This document shows, piece by piece, positions 15,078 through 21,243 of a DNA stretch of 21,243 nt; position 1 is the stretch's first letter, and every line of letters starts with the position of its first letter. The notes below the pieces were generated by a model that saw nothing but the letters and a program-made list of their open reading frames with translations, did not search any database and was not told the DNA's origin. The DNA is from an uncultured Bacillaceae bacterium (GTDB lineage: Bacteria; Bacillota; Bacilli; Bacillales; Amphibacillaceae). The stretch spans positions 1 to 21,243 of the forward strand of contig CALZEK010000003.1 of the NCBI GenBank assembly GCA_945639745.1. The letters run 5' to 3'. Made by a program: the position numbers and the translations under genes.

Positions 15078-15758
15078 ATGTCAATGGGTACATTTATAAT
15101 CTATATTGCAATCTTAATGATTGTGCCATTTCTTGCTCAAATGAAAGTTAAATCAACCTATAAAAAATATTCAAATATAGCTACATCAAGTAGGAAAACA
15201 GGTGCACAAGTCGCTCAAGAAATATTAAATCAAAATGGGCTTTATGATGTTAGAATTGAAGAAGTTCAAGGAACTTTAACTGACCATTATGATCCGAGAA
15301 GTAAAGTAGTTAGGTTATCGACAGATAATTATCATGGGCATTCCATGGCATCATCTGCTGTAGCTGCACATGAAGTTGGTCATGCTATGCAAGATGCTGA
15401 GGAATATACGTTTCTTAAATTTAGAACAGCTTTAGTCCCACTCGCTTCATTTGGTTCAAATAGTGCCATGTTTATAATACTAGCAGGGATTATTTTTAGT
15501 GCTAATAATTTAATTGGTATTGGTGTTTTATTTATGGGATTTGCCGTGTTATTTCAATTAGTCACGCTCCCTGTTGAATTTAACGCATCGTCTAGAGCGA
15601 TGGATCAACTTGTATCTACAGGTATAATTGTTAATGCTGAAGAACGTGATACAAAGAAAGTATTAAATGCGGCAGCACTTACTTACGTAGCAGCAGCACT
15701 TGTCGCAGTAGCAGAGTTAATGCGATTTTTACTCATATTCTTAAATAATAGAGATTAA
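15078..15758 (+). CDS. yugP: Membrane zinc metallopeptidase, YugP type
   Basis: 226 residues. One N-terminal transmembrane helix (about 5-20) is followed by a soluble stretch ending in the zinc motif HEVGH (98-102) within AVAAHEVGHAMQDAEEY, then hydrophobic segments near 115-140, 142-168 and 202-222. This is the layout of the YugP family of neutral zinc metallopeptidases; substrate unknown. The segment LPVEFNASSRAMDQL after the third hydrophobic stretch is a second family signature and probably supplies the third zinc ligand (the Glu of PVEFNAS). The ATG at 15078 follows AAGGAGG (15062-15068). In B. subtilis yugP is elsewhere on the chromosome, so its place here between ypjA and dapB is a local insertion. 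It has its own promoter. Confidence 0.93.
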   Translation: MSMGTFIIYIAILMIVPFLAQMKVKSTYKKYSNIATSSRKTGAQVAQEILNQNGLYDVRIEEVQGTLTDHYDPRSKVVRLSTDNYHGHSMASSAVAAHEVGHAMQDAEEYTFLKFRTALVPLASFGSNSAMFIILAGIIFSANNLIGIGVLFMGFAVLFQLVTLPVEFNASSRAMDQLVSTGIIVNAEERDTKKVLNAAALTYVAAALVAVAELMRFLLIFLNNRD

Positions 15759-15760
15759 TT

Positions 15761-15843
15761 AAAGGACTGATAAGGGAGACCTTCTAAAAGCTTAAATCAA
15801 TAAGCTTTTAGAAGAATTTAACCAATATCCAGTCCTTTTTAAT
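15761..15843. terminator. nested bidirectional terminator between convergent genes
   Basis: An inner perfect 14-bp stem pairs CTTCTAAAAGCTTA (15781-15794) with TAAGCTTTTAGAAG (15801-15814) around AATCAA. An outer stem pairs AAAGGACT (15761-15768) with AGTCCTTT (15831-15838) and is followed by more T. It separates the YugP-like gene from the minus-strand YitT-family gene and probably ends transcripts from both sides. The outer 3' arm overlaps nothing but the last bases of the minus-strand stop. Confidence 0.75.
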
Positions 15844-16711
15844 TATTTAACGGGTTTTTATTATCATCTAAGGTAAAACCAACGCCTAGAACTTCATGAA
15901 CACTTGTGAATGTAATAAATGCATGAGGATCAATATCTTGAATCGTGTTTTTTAATCGCATTATTTCATTTTTAGGAACAACACAGTAAAGTATTTTATG
16001 TACATTCTTAGTATATCCGCCTGTTCCATCAATAATAGTTACACCACGTTCAAGATTTTTAGTAATACTGCTTGCTATTTCATTATTTTTTGTAGAAATA
16101 ATCATTGCACCTCTTGCAGCATATGCACCTTCTTGCATGAAATCAATGATTCTTGCTCCAATGTAAACAGCAACTAGGGTATACATACCTTCTACATATT
16201 CTAAATAAGTAATAATTGAAGTAGAGATAACTATTAAATCAAAGATAAACATTGATTTTCCTATACTCCATCCTAAGTATTTATGAACAATACGAGCGAT
16301 AATATCAACACCACCGGTAGTACCTCCATTTCTAAAAACAATACCAAGACCAACACCAATAAATGCACCTGCAAAAAGTGCTGCAAGTGTCATATCAGAA
16401 TGCAATGGAATATTTAGAGAGAAGATTTGAAAGATTTCTAAAAATAATGAGACACTTAAAGTACCTATAATAGTGTAAATAAATGTATTTTTCCCTAAAT
16501 ATTTAAAACCTATAAAAAAAACAGGTAAATTCAATATAATATTAGAAATTGCTGGGTTTATTTCCCATAAAAAATATAATAAAAGTGTGATACCAGTAAA
16601 TCCACCTTCACCTAAATTATTTTGCATATTGAAATGAACGATACCAAAAGAAAAAATAGCAGATCCTAAAATTATAAATAAAGTATTTTTTAATTTAATG
16701 CCTTTTAAAAT
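15839..16711 (-). CDS. YitT-family membrane protein (DUF161 + DUF2179), apparent AUU start
   Basis: 290 residues from the proposed start. The N-terminal half has five or six hydrophobic helices with the family signatures LGEGGFTGITLLLYF and FRNGGTTGGVDIIARI; the C-terminal 80 residues form the soluble DUF2179 domain (RGAMIISTKNNEIASSI, RGVTIIDGTGGY, DPHAFITFTSVHEVLG). Function is not established. An ATG at 16627 would begin at MQNNLGEGG and lose the first helix, and has no ribosome-binding site. Upstream the frame continues through a typical first helix (LFIILGSAIFSFGIVHFN) to an ATT at 16711-16709, 9 bases after the near-perfect AAAGGATGTGA. No ATG, GTG or TTG that opens the frame exists there. 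In Bacillus ypjC (same family) stands near this place but on the other strand, so orthology is possible yet unproven. Confidence 0.88.
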   Translation of the reverse strand: MLKGIKLKNTLFIILGSAIFSFGIVHFNMQNNLGEGGFTGITLLLYFLWEINPAISNIILNLPVFFIGFKYLGKNTFIYTIIGTLSVSLFLEIFQIFSLNIPLHSDMTLAALFAGAFIGVGLGIVFRNGGTTGGVDIIARIVHKYLGWSIGKSMFIFDLIVISTSIITYLEYVEGMYTLVAVYIGARIIDFMQEGAYAARGAMIISTKNNEIASSITKNLERGVTIIDGTGGYTKNVHKILYCVVPKNEIMRLKNTIQDIDPHAFITFTSVHEVLGVGFTLDDNKNPLNN

Positions 16712-16717
16712 ATGAGT

Positions 16718-16728
16718 TCACATCCTTT
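16718..16728 (-). promoter_or_regulatory. ribosome-binding site of the YitT-family gene, containing ATG-TGA
   Basis: On the minus strand AAAGGATGTGA differs from AAAGGAGGTGA at one base. It contains an ATG (16723-16721) followed at once by an in-frame TGA (16720-16718), so that ATG cannot start the gene; the next candidate is ATT at 16711-16709. Confidence 0.7.
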
Positions 16729-16771
16729 AAGAATTATAGTTTATTAGGTATAATCAATTTAGTCATCTAAA

Positions 16772-16799
16772 ATTATAAACGATAGTATACATTTATCAA
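16772..16799 (-). promoter_or_regulatory. promoter of the YitT-family gene
   Basis: On the minus strand TTGATA (16799-16794, 5/6) and a perfect TATAAT (16777-16772) are separated by 16 bases. Transcription would start near 16765, leaving a leader of about 55 bases. Confidence 0.7.
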
Positions 16800-16850
16800 G
16801 TTGAAATATAAAAAGACTTTAATAAATATATGAGCTTTCGTTTTATAGCA

Positions 16851-16859
16851 TGTTATAAT
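16851..16859 (+). promoter_or_regulatory. extended -10 promoter of the dapB operon
   Basis: TGTTATAAT at 16851-16859 is a perfect extended -10 element, about 40 bases before dapB. No strong -35 is seen at the usual distance. The divergent promoter at 16772-16799 lies just upstream, so the 189-base gap is a shared control region. Confidence 0.65.
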
Positions 16860-16900
16860 GTACGATAAAGCTTTTAAATATATAAATGGAGTGATTACGT

Positions 16901-17695
16901 ATGTCAATTAAAATAATCCTTGCTGGTCCCCGTGGAAAAATGGGAACATCAGCAGTGAATATGATTTTAAATAATGAGAAATTTGAACTAGTAGCTTGTT
17001 TAGATCATCGTTATGAAAATAAAAAACTATCTGAAATCTTACCACAATTTAATAAGGAAGTACCTATCTACACAGATATGGAGCAACTATTTAAAGAAGT
17101 GTCTGCAGATGTTTTTGTTGATTTAACGATACCTGAAGTGGGGTATAAACATACATTGGCTGCATTAGAAAATAACCTACGCCCTGTAGTTGGTACCTCA
17201 GGATTTTCTAATGAACAAATAGACACATTAACTAAATTGGCTAAAGAAAAAAAACTAGGTGGTATTATTGCACCTAACTTCGCTGTAGGTGCTGTCTTAA
17301 TGATGGAATTTTCGAAACAAGCAGCTAAATATTTTCCAGATGTAGAAATCATTGAAAAACATCATGACAATAAGGTTGATGCACCATCAGGAACAGCTAT
17401 GAAAACTTTAGAATTAATTAAAAATGAAAGAAAAGAAAAATCGCAAGGTCATCCAGATGAATTTGAAATTATTAAAGGCGCTCGTGGTGCAGAATCTGAA
17501 GGGGTGCACGTACATAGTGTTCGTTTGCCTGGATTAGTAGCACATCAAGAAGTAATTTTTGGAGGAAAAAGTCAATTACTAACGATTAAGCATGATTCAT
17601 TCGATAGAGAATCTTTCATGGATGGAATTGCACTATCAATAAATGCTGTCTTAGATTTAGAAGAATTAGTGTATGGTTTAGAACATATTTTATAA
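16901..17695 (+). CDS. dapB: 4-hydroxy-tetrahydrodipicolinate reductase
   Basis: NAD(P)H-dependent reductase of the diaminopimelate/lysine pathway, supplying lysine and a cell-wall precursor. 264 residues, normal. The N-terminal nucleotide loop is AGPRGKMG (8-15), with DLTIPEVGYKH and VVGTSGFSNEQ completing the Rossmann half. The catalytic and substrate-binding segment is EKHHDNKVDAPSGTAM, with the His and Lys used in catalysis, followed by HSVRLPGLVAHQEVIFGG. The ATG at 16901 follows GGAGTGAT (16888-16895). It heads the rightward operon; in Bacillus mgsA and bshB1 stand between dapB and bshA, but here bshA follows after 18 bases. No lysine riboswitch is visible upstream. Confidence 0.97.
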   Translation: MSIKIILAGPRGKMGTSAVNMILNNEKFELVACLDHRYENKKLSEILPQFNKEVPIYTDMEQLFKEVSADVFVDLTIPEVGYKHTLAALENNLRPVVGTSGFSNEQIDTLTKLAKEKKLGGIIAPNFAVGAVLMMEFSKQAAKYFPDVEIIEKHHDNKVDAPSGTAMKTLELIKNERKEKSQGHPDEFEIIKGARGAESEGVHVHSVRLPGLVAHQEVIFGGKSQLLTIKHDSFDRESFMDGIALSINAVLDLEELVYGLEHIL

Positions 17696-17713
17696 AGTAA
17701 AGGATGACAGCAT

Positions 17714-18841
17714 ATGATGAAAATTGGAATTACATGTTATCCATCAGTTGGTGGATCAGGTATAATAGCAACAGAATTAGGAAAACTGTTAGCTGAAGCA
17801 GGAAATGAAATACATTTCATAACATCAGGTATGCCTTTTAGGTTAGATTGTATCAAGCCTGAAATCTATTATCATGAAGTTGAAATAAGTTATTATCCTG
17901 TATTTAAACATCCGCCATATGATTTAGCATTAGCTGCTAAAATGGCTGAAGTTATTGATCGTGAAAAACTTGATATACTCCATGTTCACTATGCTATGCC
18001 TCATGCAATAAGTGCAATTCTTGCCAAAGATATAGCTAAACATGACGTTAAAATAATTACTACACTACATGGAACAGATATTACAGTTTTAGGAATGGAT
18101 AAGACTTTTAAGCCAATGATAAAATATGGAATAGAAAAATCTGATAAAGTAACGGCTGTTTCTCATGACTTAGCAAAACAAACGAGAGAGGTTTTAGAAG
18201 TAGAAAGAGACATTGACGTTATTTATAATTTTATTAATGATGAAGATTATTATAAAAAAGATCGCGAATATCTAAAACCACAATATAATATAGCTAATGA
18301 TGAAAGAGTTATTATTCATATTTCTAATTTTAGAAAAGTAAAACGTATTCAAGATGTTATTCAAACATTTGCTAAAATTCAAAATAAAGTTAAAGCAAAA
18401 CTCATCTTAGTTGGAGACGGACCAGAATCACCAACTGCTTTTGATACGGTAGACCAATTAGATATAAACGATAAAGTGATATTTTTAGGTCGTCAAAAAA
18501 ATATTAGTGATTTATTGTCTATTTCTGATTTACTTCTATTAATGTCAGAACAAGAAAGTTTTGGTTTAGTTATCTTAGAAGCTATGGCAAATGAAGTACC
18601 AACAATAGGAACCAATGTTGGTGGAATACCTGAGGTGATTAACCATAATGAAACTGGATATTTAGTAGAATTAGGAGATACAATTAAAGCAGCCAACTAT
18701 GCTATCAATTTGTTAAATGATTCAACTAAACTTAGTCAAATGAGTCAATTAGCTTATGAAAGAAGTAAAACAAAATTTCACTCAGCTACAATTGTAAATC
18801 AGTATTTAGAATTATATAAATCAGTATTAAATAATAAATAG
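17714..18841 (+). CDS. bshA: N-acetyl-alpha-D-glucosaminyl L-malate synthase (bacillithiol pathway)
   Basis: GT4-type retaining glycosyltransferase that joins GlcNAc from UDP-GlcNAc to L-malate, the first step of bacillithiol synthesis. 375 residues. The N-terminal part has the Gly-rich loop CYPSVGGSGIIATELGK (9-25), HVHYAMPHA and TLHGTDITVLG. The C-terminal sugar-nucleotide half has ILVGDGPE and the EX7E motif ESFGLVILE (about 280-290), then TNVGGIPEVI. The BshA-specific GITCYPSVGGSG start separates it from general GT4 enzymes. Two adjacent ATG codons (17714, 17717) are possible starts behind AAAGGA. bshB1, the deacetylase normally next to it in Bacillus, is not in the window; bshC and a deacetylase must be elsewhere. 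Confidence 0.94.
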   Translation: MMKIGITCYPSVGGSGIIATELGKLLAEAGNEIHFITSGMPFRLDCIKPEIYYHEVEISYYPVFKHPPYDLALAAKMAEVIDREKLDILHVHYAMPHAISAILAKDIAKHDVKIITTLHGTDITVLGMDKTFKPMIKYGIEKSDKVTAVSHDLAKQTREVLEVERDIDVIYNFINDEDYYKKDREYLKPQYNIANDERVIIHISNFRKVKRIQDVIQTFAKIQNKVKAKLILVGDGPESPTAFDTVDQLDINDKVIFLGRQKNISDLLSISDLLLLMSEQESFGLVILEAMANEVPTIGTNVGGIPEVINHNETGYLVELGDTIKAANYAINLLNDSTKLSQMSQLAYERSKTKFHSATIVNQYLELYKSVLNNK

Positions 18842-18852
18842 GAGACCCATAA

Positions 18853-20034
18853 ATGTCAGATCAGTCATTTGAAGATGCGTACGCTCTAATAAAACAAATA
18901 AAAAAACATGGTTTTCAAGCATATCTTGTTGGTGGTTGTGTTCGTGATTATTTATTAAAGAAAGATATAAATGATATTGATATTACAACATCAGCTTTCC
19001 CAGAAGATATTAAAACTATCTTTAAAAAAGTAATCCCAGTAGGAATTGAACATGGAACAGTTATTGTTAGATATAATCAAGTATCTTATGAAGTGACGAC
19101 ATTTAGAAATTTATTAAATAATGATCATAAAGATGATACTGTGAATCTAATTGCTGATTTAAGTAAAAGAGATTTTACAATCAATGCTATGGCGATGGAT
19201 GAATCAGGAAAAATTGTAGATATGTTTAATGGAAAAACAGATATTGCAAATCAAATTATAAAAACAGTCAATTCACCTTACGAAAGACTTATGGAAGATC
19301 CGCTTAGAATCATAAGAGCTTTAAGGTTTTCTAGTCAATTAAATTTTGATATTGATCGTGCCACACTTAAAATGATGTCTGAATTAAAAAGCGAGATTAA
19401 CCATTTATCAGTTGAACGAGTTACAATAGAAATAGAGAAGTTTTTTAGTGGGACCTATCTAAAAAAAGGCCTGAAATATTTGCAAGCAACAGAAATCTAT
19501 AAAGAATTACCTATCTTTAAAGAAAATTATCACTTTATTGAGCACTTATCTGAAAATATCCAACCATTTAATCGTTTTAGTGAAATAATTAGTTATTTTC
19601 ACTTAATCAATGGAACGATCACTGTAAATCATTGGATAAATACCTGGAAACTATCAAATACAATCAAAAATGAATCAAATAATTTAATAAGAGCATTAAA
19701 AGATTATGAAATAAATGGTCTCAATACATTACTACTTTATCATTTAGATATTAATTTAATAGATTCTTTCGTAAAAGTAGTCGATATGTACTATAAGGTT
19801 AAATTAATTGCTGAAGATTTGTTATCACAAAAACAGCTTTTAGTAATTAGTTCCCGCAAAGAATTAAATATAAACGGAAATGATATTATTAAATTATTCC
19901 CGCACTTAAATAAAGGAAAATGGATTAATGAGATAATAGAAGATGTCGAGAAAGCGGTACTTTATAAACAATTAAAAAATAATAATTATAAAATAAAGGA
20001 ATGGATCAAATGCAATCGACAAGAAATAAATTAA
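18853..20034 (+). CDS. cca: CCA-adding tRNA nucleotidyltransferase
   Basis: Adds or repairs the 3' CCA of tRNAs without a template. 393 residues, the usual length of the Bacillus class II enzyme. The head domain has YLVGGCVRDYLL (24-35), the catalytic DID (41-43, in NDIDITTSAFPED) and KRDFTINAMAMD. The neck region has the nucleotide-reading MEDPLRIIRALRFSSQ, with the EDxxR motif that selects CTP and ATP. The C-terminal third is helical and less conserved. The ATG at 18853 follows TAGGAGA, which overlaps the bshA stop. Its end overlaps the start of birA by 25 bases, which points to translational coupling. Confidence 0.96.
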   Translation: MSDQSFEDAYALIKQIKKHGFQAYLVGGCVRDYLLKKDINDIDITTSAFPEDIKTIFKKVIPVGIEHGTVIVRYNQVSYEVTTFRNLLNNDHKDDTVNLIADLSKRDFTINAMAMDESGKIVDMFNGKTDIANQIIKTVNSPYERLMEDPLRIIRALRFSSQLNFDIDRATLKMMSELKSEINHLSVERVTIEIEKFFSGTYLKKGLKYLQATEIYKELPIFKENYHFIEHLSENIQPFNRFSEIISYFHLINGTITVNHWINTWKLSNTIKNESNNLIRALKDYEINGLNTLLLYHLDINLIDSFVKVVDMYYKVKLIAEDLLSQKQLLVISSRKELNINGNDIIKLFPHLNKGKWINEIIEDVEKAVLYKQLKNNNYKIKEWIKCNRQEIN

Positions 20035-20993
20035 TTGAAATATTATCTGAGACTTCAAGAAAAAATGATTATATTTCAGGTCAATTACTTTCAGAAAAAC
20101 TTGGGATTTCAAGAAGTGCTATTTGGAAACATATGAATGAATTAAAAAAAGACGGTTATATTATTGAAGGTGTGTCTCGTAAAGGATATAAAATAATTAG
20201 CTTTCCAAATAAATTAAGTGAAAATACAATTAAATGGGGATTAGAAACGAATTGGTTAGGTCATCATATCATTCACAAAGAATCAGTATTATCAACTCAG
20301 AAATTAGCTCATATTGCTGCTTTAGAAGGAGCTGAACATGGAACAATTGTAATTGCTGATGAACAAACGAGTGGAAAAGGTAGAGCCGATCGGTCATTTC
20401 ATTCAAAAAAAAATGAAGGCATTTGGATGAGCTTAATTTTAAGACCGGATATATTGCCATACGAAGCTCCACAAATTACACTTCTGACAGCAACGATTTT
20501 AGCGCAAGTACTTGATGAGTATAAAGATATTACACCACAAATTAAATGGCCAAATGATATTTTAATAAATGGAAAAAAAGTTGCGGGCATATTAACAGAA
20601 ATGCAAGCTGAACAAGATAAGGTGTTATATATTGTTATTGGAATAGGTCTTAATGTAAATCAATCATTAAAAAGTTTTCCAGAAGAATTACAATCTAAAG
20701 TAACTTCATTAAGTATAGAAACTGGTACAATACTGAATATGACAGATTTGATTCAAGGAATTATTAAGTCATTTGAAGAAAAATTTGATTTATATTTAGA
20801 ACAAGGATTTCCACATATAAAAACAACTTGGGAAAAATATGGTTTTAAAATTAATGAACTTCTTGAAATAACAACGAGTCAAGAAACATGGCAAGGTAAA
20901 TTTTTAGGCATTGCTGAAGATGGCGCACTATTGGCCGAAAGAAATCAAGGGGAAATTGAAAGAGTGTATTCAGCTGAAATATCATGGTTTTAA
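20010..20993 (+). CDS. birA: Biotin protein ligase / biotin operon repressor
   Basis: Attaches biotin to carboxylases through biotinyl-AMP and, in forms with an HTH, represses biotin genes. 327 residues. The N-terminal winged HTH (about 5-63) has SEKLGISRSAIWKHMNELKKDGY and VSRKGYKI, so a regulatory role is likely. The catalytic domain has SSTQK-like LSTQKLA, the biotin/ATP loop GKGRADR (122-128; Lys in place of the first Arg of GRGRxxR, a common variant), WMSLILRPD and KWPNDILINGKKVAGILTE (179-197). An SH3-like C-terminal domain ends with YSAEISWF. The start is ATG 20010, 9 bases after AAAGGA (19995-20000); ATG 20001 abuts that site. It overlaps cca. No biotin operator is visible in the window. 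Confidence 0.96.
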   Translation: MQSTRNKLIEILSETSRKNDYISGQLLSEKLGISRSAIWKHMNELKKDGYIIEGVSRKGYKIISFPNKLSENTIKWGLETNWLGHHIIHKESVLSTQKLAHIAALEGAEHGTIVIADEQTSGKGRADRSFHSKKNEGIWMSLILRPDILPYEAPQITLLTATILAQVLDEYKDITPQIKWPNDILINGKKVAGILTEMQAEQDKVLYIVIGIGLNVNQSLKSFPEELQSKVTSLSIETGTILNMTDLIQGIIKSFEEKFDLYLEQGFPHIKTTWEKYGFKINELLEITTSQETWQGKFLGIAEDGALLAERNQGEIERVYSAEISWF

Positions 20994-21011
20994 TAGGAGG
21001 AATCTATTCAA

Positions 21012-21243
21012 ATGTTAATGAACAAAGATTTTTTTAAAATGAAAGCTAATGATGAAAAAATTGTTATGATTACAGCTTACGATTATCCGTCTGCAAAACA
21101 AGTTGAAGAAGCAAATGTGGATATGATTTTAGTAGGAGATTCTTTAGGAATGGTTATGTTAGGCTACCAATCAACTACAGAAGTAACAATAGATGATATG
21201 ACACATCATGCAAAAGCGGTAAGACGTGGAGCTCCAAATACAT
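21012..21243 (+). CDS. panB: 3-methyl-2-oxobutanoate hydroxymethyltransferase (N-terminal part)
   Basis: First committed enzyme of pantothenate synthesis: transfers a hydroxymethyl group from methylene-tetrahydrofolate to 2-oxoisovalerate. Only the first 77 residues are in the window; the frame runs off the right edge. [11 protein letters not shown] (20-30) and the metal-binding [17 protein letters not shown] (37-53) followed by [16 protein letters not shown] are characteristic of PanB. TAGGAGG (20994-21000) directly follows the birA stop; starts at ATG 21012 or 21018 are possible, 21012 being chosen for its better spacing. birA-panB is the Bacillus order, where panC and panD follow. Confidence 0.95.
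   Translation, partial: MLMNKDFFKMKANDEKIVMITAYDYPSAKQVEEANVDMILVGDSLGMVMLGYQSTTEVTIDDMTHHAKAVRRGAPNT

Noticed and set aside
15839..16627. YitT-family gene starting at the first ATG
   Set aside because: It lacks a ribosome-binding site and removes the first membrane helix, which is encoded upstream in the same open frame.
16712..16900. Possible lysine riboswitch before dapB
   Set aside because: The transcribed leader is only about 35 bases, far too short for that riboswitch.

Overview
The window is an AT-rich, gene-dense chromosomal segment from a low-GC Gram-positive bacterium of the order Bacillales. Its gene order follows the Bacillus subtilis region hbs - hepS/menG/hepT - ndk - aro genes - ypiA/ypiB - qcrABC - ypjA - dapB - bshA - cca - birA - panB. 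Several Bacillus genes are missing (mtrAB, the trp genes inside the aro supraoperon, ypiF, mgsA, bshB1). The compact, trimmed layout resembles the Staphylococcaceae/Salinicoccaceae side of the order. The cytochrome bc genes and an AroH-type chorismate mutase argue against Staphylococcus itself and fit a Macrococcus/Jeotgalicoccus-like relative. That placement is inference. I see no mobile element, CRISPR array, tRNA or rRNA.

Layout, left to right. (1) Tail of an unrecognised gene, then hup (HU) with its own promoter and a clear terminator. (2) hepS-menG-hepT, the menaquinone side-chain and ring-methylation operon, then ndk with its own terminator. (3) aroC-aroB-aroH-hisC-tyrA-aroA, a tightly packed operon for chorismate and its conversion towards tyrosine/phenylalanine, closed by a hairpin terminator. 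(4) A TPR protein (YpiA-like) and a YpiB/UPF0302 protein. (5) qcrA-qcrB-qcrC, a menaquinol:cytochrome c reductase with a b6-type cytochrome b and a subunit IV-cytochrome c fusion, ended by a strong terminator. (6) A DUF1405 membrane protein (YpjA-like) and a YugP-type membrane zinc metallopeptidase, convergent with a YitT-family membrane protein on the minus strand. (7) Divergent from that, dapB-bshA-cca-birA-panB: lysine/cell-wall precursor, bacillithiol, tRNA maturation, biotin ligase and pantothenate. panB runs off the right edge. The theme is menaquinone-based respiration plus amino-acid and cofactor synthesis.

The most unusual observation concerns translation starts. Two genes (aroA and the YitT-family gene), and probably a third (ypjA-like), have no ATG/GTG/TTG where homology and the ribosome-binding site demand a start. 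Each instead has an AUC or AUU codon 8-9 bases after a strong Shine-Dalgarno sequence. For aroA the first ATG would remove the catalytic PGDKS-SHR segment, so the gene either uses AUC or is broken. Otherwise the window is ordinary housekeeping sequence, and I found no convincing new multi-gene system.
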